From CAYJPA01 sp964371945 (GTDB lineage Bacteria; Chloroflexota; Chloroflexia; Thermomicrobiales; UBA6265): 64,000 bases of DNA. The notes beneath the pieces are model-generated. The model saw nothing but the letters and a program-made list of their open reading frames with translations, had not been told where the DNA came from and searched no databases. Location of the stretch: NCBI GenBank assembly GCA_964371945.1, contig CAYJPA010000019.1:7721-71720 (forward strand). Direction: 5' to 3'. Below, piece by piece: positions 1 through 8,456 of this stretch (positions within the stretch are counted from its first letter, which is position 1; each line of letters opens with the position of its first letter). The translations under genes and the position numbers were made by a program.

Positions 1-1347
1 CTGGCGAACCGCGCTGACGGATGTGGCGTACTGGAGTTTGAGCTGCACGCCGTCCTTCGAGCGCACGCCGCCGTCGAGCACCCAGCCGGCGGAATCCAGG
101 AGCGCGTTCCCCTTTTCGATATTGAACTCCCATGTCGTATTTGGGGAAGTAGCACCGGCGATGCCGAGGAGGATGTTCGAAGTCGGCGGTTCGCCCGGAG
201 GCCCGAAGTAGAGCTGCTCTGAGATCGATTGGCGGTCAATTCCGAGCGCGAGCGCCTCTCGCACTGCTTTGTCGGTCAGGAACGGGTGCGGAGTTTGCCA
301 TTGCGATCTTTGACCGTCTACTTCTTTGTTGGGATCCGAAAAGTTGAGAGTCAGGTACTCGACCGCGGTGCCGGGAATGACCACAATATCCCCTTCGCCG
401 CCTTCAGCTTGCTTCCTAAGCACACCGGGATCGACCAGCAGATTCCAGGCGAAATCCCACTCGCCGGTTTGCAGAACGGCGGTCGCGGCAGTCGCGGCAT
501 CTCCCCCGCCTTTGAGGCTGACGGTCTCAAAGAAGGGCTTATTCGGCTCGCGATAGTTCTGGTTGATCGAGTACTGAACCGAGTCACCGACCGCAAACGA
601 ATCGACCACATATGGACCAGTGCCGATTGGGCTGAGTGAGAAGGTGTTGTTGGCATCACCGCCGGCCGAGAGGACGTGCTCCGGCAGGATACCCCCGCTC
701 TGGGACGAAGCAAAATAGGTGAACCAACCAAGTTGAGGATTTGTGAACGCGATCTTGACCGTCAGATCGTCGACTGCCTCGACTGAGGAAATTGCACTGT
801 AGAGGGCGAGGTTGCCAGAAAGATTTGCCGGATCCGTCACCCATTTCCAGGTGAATACGACATCGTTTGCGGTGAATGGCTCGCCATCGCTCCAGACGAC
901 ACCCTCAAGCAAGTTGTAGGTCACTGACTTCAGATCGTCGGACAACAGACCATTCTCTTTTGAAGGGACCTCCTTCACCAAGCACGGTAGCGGCGTCCCA
1001 TCTTCAAGAAAGTGGATCAGCGGTTCGGTGACCAGGCACGACGCGAGTTGGTCTTTGAAGCTGCCGGCAAGGTGCATGTTGAGCGTCGTGGGCGCCTGCC
1101 ACTGCAGGAGCTTCAGCGCTCCGCCTGCACCGCGCGTTTGCCCTTCTGTTCCGGACGATGGAGCAACCGCGGGCGAGATCGAGTCCTTTGTCGCGTCCTG
1201 AGCCGAGACGCTGGACTGCTGCAAAATGCTGAGAATGAGCGGAGATGCGGCGCCAGCCGCGGCAGCTTGTTGAATGAACGAGCGGCGCGATATTCGCCCC
1301 GCCTGTAGGTCCAGATAAATCTGGTGGAGTCTGCCGCGTTCGGACAT
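1..1347 (-). CDS. ABC transporter substrate-binding protein, family 5 (peptide/nickel type), 3' end beyond window
   Basis: The frame stays open from an ATG at 1347 to the window edge (449 codons), so the C-terminus is missing. AAAGGAA precedes the start. The N-terminus carries a twin-arginine-like signal (SRRSFIQQ followed by an Ala-rich stretch and a likely cleavage after SVSAQ). The mature part shows family-5 solute-binding signatures: LVTEPLI, YNLLEGVVWSDGEPFTANDV, SPIGTGPYVV, and a late segment DKAVREALALGIDR. Such proteins capture oligopeptides or similar ligands outside the membrane for a Dpp/Opp-type importer; partner permease genes would lie beyond the left edge. Substrate cannot be told from sequence. 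The family call is firm. Confidence 0.9.
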   Translation of the reverse strand, partial: MSERGRLHQIYLDLQAGRISRRSFIQQAAAAGAASPLILSILQQSSVSAQDATKDSISPAVAPSSGTEGQTRGAGGALKLLQWQAPTTLNMHLAGSFKDQLASCLVTEPLIHFLEDGTPLPCLVKEVPSKENGLLSDDLKSVTYNLLEGVVWSDGEPFTANDVVFTWKWVTDPANLSGNLALYSAISSVEAVDDLTVKIAFTNPQLGWFTYFASSQSGGILPEHVLSAGGDANNTFSLSPIGTGPYVVDSFAVGDSVQYSINQNYREPNKPFFETVSLKGGGDAATAATAVLQTGEWDFAWNLLVDPGVLRKQAEGGEGDIVVIPGTAVEYLTLNFSDPNKEVDGQRSQWQTPHPFLTDKAVREALALGIDRQSISEQLYFGPPGEPPTSNILLGIAGATSPNTTWEFNIEKGNALLDSAGWVLDGGVRSKDGVQLKLQYATSVSAVRQ

Positions 1348-1653
1348 GCGAATTCCTTTCGGTGCAACGAACGACAGGAGCGCGGTTGCTCGAGCGTGAT
1401 CCGAATATTACGATGTTACGAACGACTTTTCGATGAACTAATCAAGTGAAATCGATGTTCAATGTAAAACCGGCACTTGGCGCAAATTGAAGTCTGATGC
1501 GCACGCAAAACTACCCGCCAACATACGTCACGAGCGGAACGAAATTCGGTGATCGCCATTCGCCTGGGAGCACACTCAAGTGTGGCGATGCCACCCGCCC
1601 AAGCCTCGACTGACATGGCATTCGATTACGTGTCGTAGCCGCGTCAAGGCGCA

Positions 1654-2049
1654 GCCGCTCTGGTCGATTTTCGGCTGATTCTTGCGTTCGACGCGCTCGC
1701 TCAAGTGTTCGTCAGTGATGCCGCCTATACAGTTCTGGCCGCGATCATTCCGCTCACATTCTTCGCCTACGTTCACAGTTAGGGTGCGACACCCGGCAAA
1801 CGTTTACTCGGACTCATGATCACCTTTGCCGAGGGAAATCCCCCGGGTCTGCGCCGTGCAACCGTCCGAAGTACATTCAGCTTGATCTCAAGCATACTGG
1901 TCTCAATAAGCGAACCCGTGCTCCACGCGTTTGTCGTCTTTCAGATCTTCGACCTGCGCTCCATGAATTGGAATGACCGAGGTCAAACCCTCCAAGACAG
2001 CCTGGCGGGCGCCTTCGAGATTCGCGTCTTGTTTTCACTCGCCCCATAA
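1654..2049 (+). pseudogene. Decayed RDD-family membrane protein
   Basis: One reading frame encodes recognisable RDD-domain pieces: a hydrophobic helix (ALVDFRLILAFDALAQVFV...AAIIPLTFFAY, split here), then ATPGKRLLGL and, near the end, NDRGQTLQDSLAGAFEIRV, matching the family pattern PGK-L-G-L and DRGQTLHDRLAGT. An in-frame TAG at 1780-1782 interrupts it between the helix and PGKRLLGL, another TAG lies at 1636-1638, and no start codon or ribosome site is visible. It overlaps the end of the DUF1989 gene on the other strand. RDD proteins are small membrane proteins, some linked to ion transport. I read this as a relic; a sequencing error at the TAG is the alternative. Confidence 0.5.
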
Positions 2050-2672
2050 ATCTCGATCTCGATCGGCGTGGGATTGAACCAGGTGCGTGCCGGCTTGTCG
2101 TCCGAGCAAGAGGGCACCGCAATCAAGAGATCGCGTTCAGCACCCAACGGGATCGAATCTCGGGGTTTCGACAACGGCGCCCGCACCTCCATCCTGCCAT
2201 CTTCATGAACCACCATTTGTTGAAAGATGTTGAACGGTATCGGCAGTTGGGCGCCGGCCACACCGTGGGGTGCAAGCGCCGCGAGCAGATTGTCATGACA
2301 GTTCGGGTGGTTCTCCTGCCCATAAACGCGCAGACACAGCTCTGGCCGGCGCCAGGCGTTGAGCATGTCGTGCCGCCCGACGTCGTCCGCGACGATCGTC
2401 AGCAGCTCTTCGCCGTTCCCGGCGTGGAGACCATGACCGGTCGTGACGTAGAGCGTTCGCGCAACATCCCTCGTCTGATCGGTCGAAAACCGCAACGACC
2501 GATCCTGATACGTGAACGCCACGAAGTCCGCGGCCTGCTCCCCCTCGACATCGATCACCCGAACCAATTCGCCGGCGCTCACCGTGAACGCGCGCCCAGA
2601 CTGTTTAGGAATTCGGATTTTCGAATGCGCATTGCCTAGTTCAAGACTCGAGGTCGCGGCTGGCGGCTCCAT
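1983..2672 (-). CDS. DUF1989 / urea carboxylase-associated family protein
   Basis: A 229-residue soluble protein. The DUF1989 pattern is visible: an N-terminal beta-rich part with GELVRVIDVEGEQAADFVAF, the His-rich centre GRHDMLNAW and NHPNCHDNLLAAL, PFNIFQQMVV, and the C-terminal stretch KPRDSIPLGAERDLLIAVPS followed by Cys. This family is found near urea carboxylase/allophanate hydrolase and aminomethyltransferase genes and is thought to bind a small amine-derived ligand; no reaction is assigned here. None of those partners is adjacent. The start ATG at 2672 has AAGG about nine bases upstream. The gene is monocistronic and faces the cobalamin-riboswitch locus. Confidence 0.8.
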   Translation of the reverse strand: MEPPAATSSLELGNAHSKIRIPKQSGRAFTVSAGELVRVIDVEGEQAADFVAFTYQDRSLRFSTDQTRDVARTLYVTTGHGLHAGNGEELLTIVADDVGRHDMLNAWRRPELCLRVYGQENHPNCHDNLLAALAPHGVAGAQLPIPFNIFQQMVVHEDGRMEVRAPLSKPRDSIPLGAERDLLIAVPSCSDDKPARTWFNPTPIEIEIYGASENKTRISKAPARLSWRV

Positions 2673-2835
2673 TTACTTCACCTTGGACAAATGCGCCGGG
2701 CACACCTCATTGCCGATCAGGTTCAGACGAGGCGCGAGCGGACGACCCAGAGCGTTGACATGTTCGCTCGCCTGATGCGACACTCGATAAGCTGGAGATC
2801 GAACCGGCGCTTTAACAATTGAGATGCAGTGTCAT

Positions 2836-2972
2836 TGGGTGCCGTTGCTCCAGTTGTTCAGCCGGAGCGGGGTTCACAAGGGGAAGCCGGTGAGATGCCG
2901 GCGCTGTCGCGCAACTGTATCGTCGCCGTGCGTGTGCACGAGCGGCGGAGCCAGATCGCCTGCCGATGACCG
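2836..2972 (+). promoter_or_regulatory. Cobalamin (B12) riboswitch aptamer
   Basis: The region contains the ordered conserved blocks of the cobalamin aptamer: GGTGCC near 2838, GGGGAAGCCGGTGAGATGCC around 2880, CGCGCAACTGT (B12 box) around 2910, and GGAGCCAGATCGCCTGCC ending at 2964. A rho-independent terminator follows at 3065-3090. In this family B12 binding favours the OFF state, so the downstream transport genes should be expressed when B12 is scarce. Boundaries are approximate. Confidence 0.92.
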
Positions 2973-3064
2973 CGTCCAGTTCCCTTCGCTGACAGGGGGA
3001 GGACTATGTTCACCGCTCCATCCGGATCGCAATCGAACCCGGCACGAGGCCGGTCAACCGCCCG

Positions 3065-3090
3065 CCCGCTCTCACGAGAGCGGGTTTTTT
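3065..3090 (+). terminator. Intrinsic terminator: expression platform of the B12 riboswitch
   Basis: CCCGCTCT at 3065-3072 pairs with AGAGCGGG at 3077-3084 across a four-base loop, followed directly by six T. It lies about 100 bases after the aptamer, as expected for a transcriptional OFF switch. It falls inside the longest version of the next open frame, which argues that the real start codon is downstream. Confidence 0.88.
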
Positions 3091-3101
3091 GTTTGCCGTG
3101 G

Positions 3102-4097
3102 GTGTCGCGGCGTGTCGTAACGCCGGCTTCGCCGTTGCTTGTCGCCCTCATGGCGCTATTGACGTTTGCCTCTCCCGGTGCCGCATTCCAGGAGGCGCCC
3201 GAGGCAAAAGAAGCCGTCACAAAATCGACCTCCTGGTTGCTGTCGCAGCAGGCGGACGATGGCGGATTTGTCGGCTTTTCCGGCGAATCGGATCCTAGCA
3301 TCACCTCGGACGCGATCATCGCGCTGGCCGCGGCAAGAGCAGCCGGAATCGAGGTCGATCTCGATTCGGCATTCGCTTTCCTGACGTCCGGCGATGTCGC
3401 GCTTGTCTACGCCCAAACAGGCGCTGGCCAGGCCGCGAAACTGGTGCTCGCTGCCGCGGCGGCGGGAGCGGACCCACGAAACGTCAACGGGGTCGATCCG
3501 CTCAGTCTCGCGGTCGCGGGGCTCGACGAGACAACTGGGCTCTACGGCACCGGCGTTTATGACCATTCGCTGGTCATGCTGGCGATTGCGGCGGCCGGCG
3601 ACGATATCCCGGATGCCGCGGCCGAAACGCTGATCGACTACCAAATCGACGATGGATCGTGGGCCTTCGACGGATCGGACATTCGCGGCGCCGGGGATAC
3701 CAATACCACCGCCGCCGCGATTATGGCCCTCGTTGCGGCGGGCGCAACCGGCGCGCCGGAAATCGACAACGCGCTCAGCTATCTCGAGTCAGCGCAGGTT
3801 GAAGGTGGCGGATTTCCGTATCAGCCTGGCGATGGGGCAGTCGCGGATGCGAATTCGACCGGAATCGTGATTCAGGCGCTGATTGCGGCCGGTGAAGATC
3901 CATCCTCCGAAAGTTGGAGCAACGCCACGGCCGCGCTGCTCACGTTCCAGAACGAAAGTGGGTCGTTCAGCTATATGGCAGAGCCAGCTGACGACAATCT
4001 GTACGCGACGGTTCAGGCGATTCCGGCTGCCGCAGGCGTCACGCTTCCAGTTGTCGCTGACGAGTCCGAACAAGTCGCATCGCCGATTGCGGCCTAG
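3102..4097 (+). CDS. Secreted alpha/alpha-barrel (prenyltransferase/transcobalamin-type repeat) protein, candidate B12-binding domain
   Basis: The mature protein is built of repeats of the squalene-cyclase/prenyltransferase alpha6-alpha6 type: LLSQQADDGGFVGFSG, LIDYQIDDGSWAFDGSD, YLESAQVEGGGFPYQPGD and LLTFQNESGSFSYMAE are four QxxDGGF-like turns. This is the fold of the alpha domain of eukaryotic transcobalamin and intrinsic factor. The frame is open from an ATG at 3006, but that ATG precedes the riboswitch terminator; a GTG at 3102 gives a normal Sec signal (MSRRVV, hydrophobic core, SPGAAF), though without a clear ribosome site. ATG 3006 has AGGGGGAGG close upstream and remains possible. 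It is the first gene of a four-gene run with the next Cys-rich protein and ECF transporter. Fold is clear; B12 binding is inferred from context. Confidence 0.75.
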   Translation: MSRRVVTPASPLLVALMALLTFASPGAAFQEAPEAKEAVTKSTSWLLSQQADDGGFVGFSGESDPSITSDAIIALAAARAAGIEVDLDSAFAFLTSGDVALVYAQTGAGQAAKLVLAAAAAGADPRNVNGVDPLSLAVAGLDETTGLYGTGVYDHSLVMLAIAAAGDDIPDAAAETLIDYQIDDGSWAFDGSDIRGAGDTNTTAAAIMALVAAGATGAPEIDNALSYLESAQVEGGGFPYQPGDGAVADANSTGIVIQALIAAGEDPSSESWSNATAALLTFQNESGSFSYMAEPADDNLYATVQAIPAAAGVTLPVVADESEQVASPIAA

Positions 4098-4106
4098 GCG
4101 AATCTG

Positions 4107-4808
4107 ATGATGATGCCGGGGTGCCGCTGCCTTCACGCGATCGTCGCATTGGCCGCGTTGCTCGTGGTCACGCTCGGGCATGGTTGGAGCGACGCCTCGG
4201 CCGCAACGATCAATTACGCGGGTGTCGTCGTTCGCCATGGCGACGGACAAATGGCGTACGCCTACATTGGATTCGAGGAAGCGGAGATCAACGGAATCGA
4301 GTTGCTGAAGCGATCCGGACTCGATGTCGTCACCGTTTCATTCGGCGGTCTTGGCGAGGGCGTCTGTTCAATCGACGAGCACGGCTGCCCGTCGACCGAC
4401 TGTCGCAAACGCGTCTGTCAGGGACCCAAGCCGGACGATCCCTTTTGGCAGTACTTCCGCCAGGCAACGGCCGGAGGGGGCGATTGGACGGCCATGGCGC
4501 TCGGCGGCAGCGGCGCCAAGGTTCACAATGGAGACATCGATGGCTGGTCTTGGACGGGCACAACAGCCCAACTGCCGCCCCTAATCCTGGCTGAGGTCGC
4601 TCAGAGAGCCGGGTACAACGGCACATCGGCTGCCGGTTCGCCGGCGTCGATGCCAGTGGCCGTCTTTCGTCGCGAGGGTGTGGTTGCGACATCAGATGAC
4701 GGTCAAAGCACCGCTGTCTATGCAGCGGCTGCCGGAGTTCTACTCCTCAGCGTCATTGCGATGTTTGCGTTGACGCGATTCCGCGCTCGTCGAGCGATCG
4801 AATCCTGA
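4107..4808 (+). CDS. Membrane-anchored DUF4430-like Cys-rich protein, candidate second half of a B12 capture protein
   Basis: The 233-residue product has an N-terminal signal (about 1-33), an extracytoplasmic domain and a C-terminal transmembrane helix near residues 203-225 followed by RFRARRA, so it should sit outside the membrane with a short cytoplasmic tail. The domain shows AGVVVRHGDG, GFGG-like turns, a Cys cluster (CSIDEHGCPSTDCRKRVC), PFWQYF and DIDGWSWTG, resembling the DUF4430 fold that forms the beta domain of transcobalamin/intrinsic factor. It follows the alpha/alpha-barrel gene by nine bases and overlaps the EcfT start. I infer that the two proteins together clamp cobalamin. The DUF4430 assignment is by motif only and is moderate. 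Confidence 0.6.
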   Translation: MMMPGCRCLHAIVALAALLVVTLGHGWSDASAATINYAGVVVRHGDGQMAYAYIGFEEAEINGIELLKRSGLDVVTVSFGGLGEGVCSIDEHGCPSTDCRKRVCQGPKPDDPFWQYFRQATAGGGDWTAMALGGSGAKVHNGDIDGWSWTGTTAQLPPLILAEVAQRAGYNGTSAAGSPASMPVAVFRREGVVATSDDGQSTAVYAAAAGVLLLSVIAMFALTRFRARRAIES

Positions 4809-5875
4809 TGAACGGCCGCCGGCACCAACAGCTCGATCCGCGAGCATGGCTCGCCTGGGGGCTCGCGGCGGGCATGCCGGCGCTGTTAGGACGCAATCCC
4901 TGGCCGCTGCTCGCCGTATTGGTTGCTGTCATTGGCGTTCGTCTTGCCTGGGCTGACCGGATGACCGGTGGCCGATCGTGGGGTCTCTTTCTGCGGATTG
5001 CGTTGATCTTCGCGGCGATCGGCGTGGTCTTCAACGTGTTGACGGTTTGCGCCGGCGATCACGTCATCGCCACGCTGCCGGGCGAACTGCCGTTGATCGG
5101 TGGCGAGATTTCGCTCAATGCCGCAATCTATGGATTATTGAGCGGGCTCGCGCTCGTGCTGCTGGTGATGATCGGTTCAACACTGGCGGCGGTTCTCGAC
5201 TGGTCGGCGATTGTACGCTTGCTGCCGGAATCGCTGACTTCGATCGCGGTCGCCGGATCGATCGCATTCGCGTTTGTGCCTCAAACCGCGGTTGCGTACC
5301 GCGAGATTCGGGAGGCGCAGTCCGCGCGCGGTCACCGCATCCGCGGCGCTCGCGATCTCTTGCCCATTCTTGTTCCGATGATCGGATCCGGGCTCGAACG
5401 GGCGATCACCCTCGCCGAGGCGCTGGAATCGAGGGCTTTCGGTGCTCCCGCCTCTCCGTTGCGCGATGCTCGAACCTGGACTCGCTATCTCGGGGCCTGT
5501 GCACTCGCATCGGCAACGATCGCAATCTACCTTCTGGTCTCAGGACGGACGGCCGCCGCGTTTGCTGCAACTGGAATTGCCGTCTTCACGCTGTTTCTTT
5601 TTGTAAGGACAGGCGAAGGATCAGTGATGCATCGGACGAGCTACCGATTGCCAGTCTGGCGACGGGCTGATACCGCGGTCGTGGCAGGCTCCGCGATTGC
5701 GCTTCTGGCGACGACCGTCACGCTGGAAACCTCTTCTTCAGCGCTCCGTTACGAACCCTATCCCCATTTGAATCTGCCGATGGTCAGCATTCCGCTGCTC
5801 ATTGGGCTGCTCGCGCTGCTCGTGCCTGCATTCGTTTCTCCAATGCCGGAACGAATAGTGGACACTCAGTCGTGA
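4808..5875 (+). CDS. ECF transporter transmembrane coupling protein EcfT
   Basis: A 355-residue polytopic protein. It contains the two coupling-helix signatures of EcfT proteins: AQSARGHRIRG near residue 173 and LESRAFGAP near 208, each with the Ala-Arg-Gly type motif that docks onto the ATPases. Hydrophobic segments precede and follow this cytoplasmic region, including a C-terminal group after residue 230. The start overlaps the stop of the preceding gene (TGATG) and its end overlaps the ATPase gene by four bases, so all are translationally coupled. No substrate-specificity (S) component is present in the operon; the two upstream extracytoplasmic proteins occupy its place. Control should be by the B12 riboswitch. 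Confidence 0.85.
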   Translation: MNGRRHQQLDPRAWLAWGLAAGMPALLGRNPWPLLAVLVAVIGVRLAWADRMTGGRSWGLFLRIALIFAAIGVVFNVLTVCAGDHVIATLPGELPLIGGEISLNAAIYGLLSGLALVLLVMIGSTLAAVLDWSAIVRLLPESLTSIAVAGSIAFAFVPQTAVAYREIREAQSARGHRIRGARDLLPILVPMIGSGLERAITLAEALESRAFGAPASPLRDARTWTRYLGACALASATIAIYLLVSGRTAAAFAATGIAVFTLFLFVRTGEGSVMHRTSYRLPVWRRADTAVVAGSAIALLATTVTLETSSSALRYEPYPHLNLPMVSIPLLIGLLALLVPAFVSPMPERIVDTQS

Positions 5876-7527
5876 GCGTGCGCGATTCGATCCGAACCAG
5901 CGGGGTTTCATTCGACGACGTCTCGTTTGCGTACGCTGGCTCACCCGACCCGGTCTTGCGAAATCTCGACTGGGAGATCGAGGAAGGGGAGTTCGTCGTC
6001 GTCGCCGGCGAATCGGGCAGCGGTAAATCGACACTCCTTCGCTGCTTCAACGGGTTGGTGCCGCACTTCTCAGGCGGGCGGTTCGGTGGCGCCGTCCATG
6101 TAAGTGGATTCGACACCCGCCGCTTTGGTCCGCGCGTGCTGAGCGCGGCGGTCGGATTTGTGTTCCAGGACCCTGACGCGCAGCGCGTCACGGCGATCGT
6201 CGAGGACGAGCTCGCGTTCGGCATGGAACAGCTCGGCGTACCGGGATTGACGATGCGAAAACGCATCGAGGAAGTGCTCGATCTCCTCGGCATCGCGGAC
6301 TTGCGCGATCGCGAGATGGAGACGCTCTCGGGCGGCGAACGGCAGCGGGTGGCGGTCGCGGCGGCATTGACGATGCAGCCCCGGATTCTTGTGCTTGATG
6401 AGCCGACGAGTCAGCTCGATCCATGGGGCGCTGATGATGTCGTCTCCGCTTTGGAACGGCTCAATCAGGATCTGGGACTAACCGTCATTATGGCGGAGCA
6501 CCGCCTCGAGCGAGTCATTGCGCCGGCGGACCGGTTGAGCGTACTGGGCTCGGGCGGTGCGCTGGTCGACGGGACCCCGCGGGACGTTTTGCCGCAGCTC
6601 GATGCGGAGATGCTGCCCCCAGTCGCCCGTCTTGCTCGCTCGCTCGAATGGGTTCCCCTTCCTCTCACGATCAAAGAGGGCCGCGTGATCGTCCGGCGCA
6701 CTGGTGCCGCCCCGGCTTCGCCGTCTCATGCGCCTGGTTCTCCTGGTGGAAGACCGGCGATTCTGCTTGCGGGCGTTCACGCGACCTACGGCCGGCGGGT
6801 TGTTCTCCGGGATTTTTCGGCGGAGATTCGTCCCGGCGAAGTCGTTGCGCTCATGGGTCGCAACGGATCCGGCAAGACGACCTTGCTGCGCACGATTATG
6901 GGTTTCCACCGTGCCGATCGCGGCCGGGTCGAGGTCGACGGCGTCGATGTCGATCGAAGCGATCCGTCCGTTATCGCGCGACGCGTCGGCTACCTTCCTC
7001 AACGTCCAGGCGCGATCCTCTTCAGCGAGACGGTTCGTGATGAGCTCGCGTTCACCCTGAAGTATCAGAATGGCGCTGGTCGCGACCCAGACGAGCTCAT
7101 GGCGGAGCTAAGCCTCTCTGGACTGCACGATCGCAACCCGCGCGACCTGAGCGCGGGCGAGCAAGAGCGGGCGGCGCTCGCGGCGGTTTTAGTCGCCGAT
7201 CCCCGCGTGCTCTTGCTCGACGAGCCGACTCGGGGCATGGATTACCGGCGCAAGCGAGCGCTCGCGGATTTCATCAGTCGTCGCCGACATGAAGGGGTTG
7301 CCACGATTCTGGCGACTCATGACGTAGAGCTGGTCGCGGAGTGCGCGACGCGGGTCGTTCTCCTCGGGGCGGGCGAGATCGTGGCCGACGGAACGCCCCG
7401 CGAAGTGCTTTCGGGCTCCCTCTCTTACTCGACCCAAATGAACAAGCTCTTTGGCGACGGATTCCTGACGGTCGAGGATGTCGTGCGGGGAATGCAGATC
7501 GCGAATCGAGGGATCACCAGCAGGTGA
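5872..7527 (+). CDS. ECF transporter ATPase, two EcfA domains in one chain
   Basis: The 551-residue protein holds two complete ABC ATPase domains. The first has Walker A GESGSGKST near residue 45, signature LSGGERQRVAV and Walker B ILVLDEPTSQLD; the second has GRNGSGKTT near residue 330, a variant signature LSAGEQERAAL and VLLLDEPTRGMD. Tandem EcfA-EcfA' proteins power ECF vitamin importers with EcfT. The GTG start overlaps the ecfT stop by four bases. It is the last gene of the riboswitch-controlled run; pdxH begins 67 bases later with its own ribosome site. The general function is firm, the cargo (cobalamin) is inferred from the riboswitch. Confidence 0.9.
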   Translation: MSVRDSIRTSGVSFDDVSFAYAGSPDPVLRNLDWEIEEGEFVVVAGESGSGKSTLLRCFNGLVPHFSGGRFGGAVHVSGFDTRRFGPRVLSAAVGFVFQDPDAQRVTAIVEDELAFGMEQLGVPGLTMRKRIEEVLDLLGIADLRDREMETLSGGERQRVAVAAALTMQPRILVLDEPTSQLDPWGADDVVSALERLNQDLGLTVIMAEHRLERVIAPADRLSVLGSGGALVDGTPRDVLPQLDAEMLPPVARLARSLEWVPLPLTIKEGRVIVRRTGAAPASPSHAPGSPGGRPAILLAGVHATYGRRVVLRDFSAEIRPGEVVALMGRNGSGKTTLLRTIMGFHRADRGRVEVDGVDVDRSDPSVIARRVGYLPQRPGAILFSETVRDELAFTLKYQNGAGRDPDELMAELSLSGLHDRNPRDLSAGEQERAALAAVLVADPRVLLLDEPTRGMDYRRKRALADFISRRRHEGVATILATHDVELVAECATRVVLLGAGEIVADGTPREVLSGSLSYSTQMNKLFGDGFLTVEDVVRGMQIANRGITSR

Positions 7528-7594
7528 GACCCGGTGCTAGACTGCCCGGTAATCGCCAGACGCGACGATCACAACCGAAGAACGAGGTGCCAAA

Positions 7595-8227
7595 ATGCTT
7601 GCCGGTTTGCGAAAGGATTACTCACTCGCGGGTCTGACCGAGGAAGACCTCGATCCCGATCCTTTAAAACAATTCCAGCTCTGGTTTGAGCAGGCCCAGG
7701 CTGCCATGGGCCACGAGCCGAACGCCATGACAGTCGCGACGGCTACGGCGGGAGGTGAACCGTCGGCTAGGATATTGCTGCTCAAAGGACTGGACTACGG
7801 ATTTCTTTTTTATACCAACTACTTAAGCCAAAAAGGTCAGCATCTTGGCGAGAACCCGCGTGCGGAACTGCTCTTCTATTGGCCCGAGCTGGAGCGCCAA
7901 GTTCGAGTCAATGGTTCGGTCGAGCAAATCGCTCGGGAGATGACCGAAGCGTATTACCGCTCGCGGCCGCGCGGGAGTCAGATCGGCGCGGCGGTCTCGC
8001 CCCAGAGCTCTGTGATCGATTCGCGCGGGGTCATCGAGGACGCCTACGCTCGATTCGAGAACGAGTTGGGCGAGCGAGAACCTGAGCTGCCCGAGCATTG
8101 GGGCGGTTACCGGGTCGTGCCAAACTCGATCGAATTCTGGCAGGGCCGGATCAGCCGCCTCCACGATCGTCTCCGCTACCAACGCAACCCGGACAACACC
8201 TGGCGAATTGAGCGATTGGCGCCGTAA
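7595..8227 (+). CDS. pdxH: Pyridoxamine/pyridoxine 5'-phosphate oxidase
   Basis: The 210-residue protein matches PdxH along its length: EPNAMTVATATAGGEPSARI near the N-terminus, LLLKGLDYGFLFYTNY, SQKGQHLGENPRAELLFYW, ERQVRVNGSVEQI, YYRSRPRGSQIGAAVSPQSS, and the C-terminal PNSIEFWQGRISRLHDR and W-RIERLAP ending. It oxidises PNP or PMP to pyridoxal phosphate with FMN and oxygen in the cytosol. GAGGTGCC lies before the ATG at 7595. Several PLP enzymes encoded in this window (CysM, the Cys/Met gamma enzyme, D-threonine-aldolase-like protein) would use its product, but there is no operon link. Confidence 0.95.
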   Translation: MLAGLRKDYSLAGLTEEDLDPDPLKQFQLWFEQAQAAMGHEPNAMTVATATAGGEPSARILLLKGLDYGFLFYTNYLSQKGQHLGENPRAELLFYWPELERQVRVNGSVEQIAREMTEAYYRSRPRGSQIGAAVSPQSSVIDSRGVIEDAYARFENELGEREPELPEHWGGYRVVPNSIEFWQGRISRLHDRLRYQRNPDNTWRIERLAP

Positions 8228-8456
8228 TCGCTTGGAGTGAACAAGTAGAACCGATGAGCCTCGTTGCGACCGTTCGTAGCCTTTGGGCTCCGTACCAAAG
8301 GGTCGATCCGCGGATCGACGAGATGTTGAAATGCGAGGTTGCCTGACTTAGAGAGACCGGCGGGGTACGGTGCCCACGCACTACGGCGATTCCGCGCAGG
8401 TTCGGTCAATCTCGCATCGGCACAACCGGGCATCGGTGCTGAGTTCAGCGACCTTT

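Noticed and set aside
229..639. Plus-strand frame of 136 codons near the left edge
   Set aside because: It is antisense to the clear solute-binding protein, whose frame is open to the edge.
2205..2639. Plus-strand frame of 144 codons
   Set aside because: Antisense shadow of the DUF1989 gene; no ribosome site or family signal.
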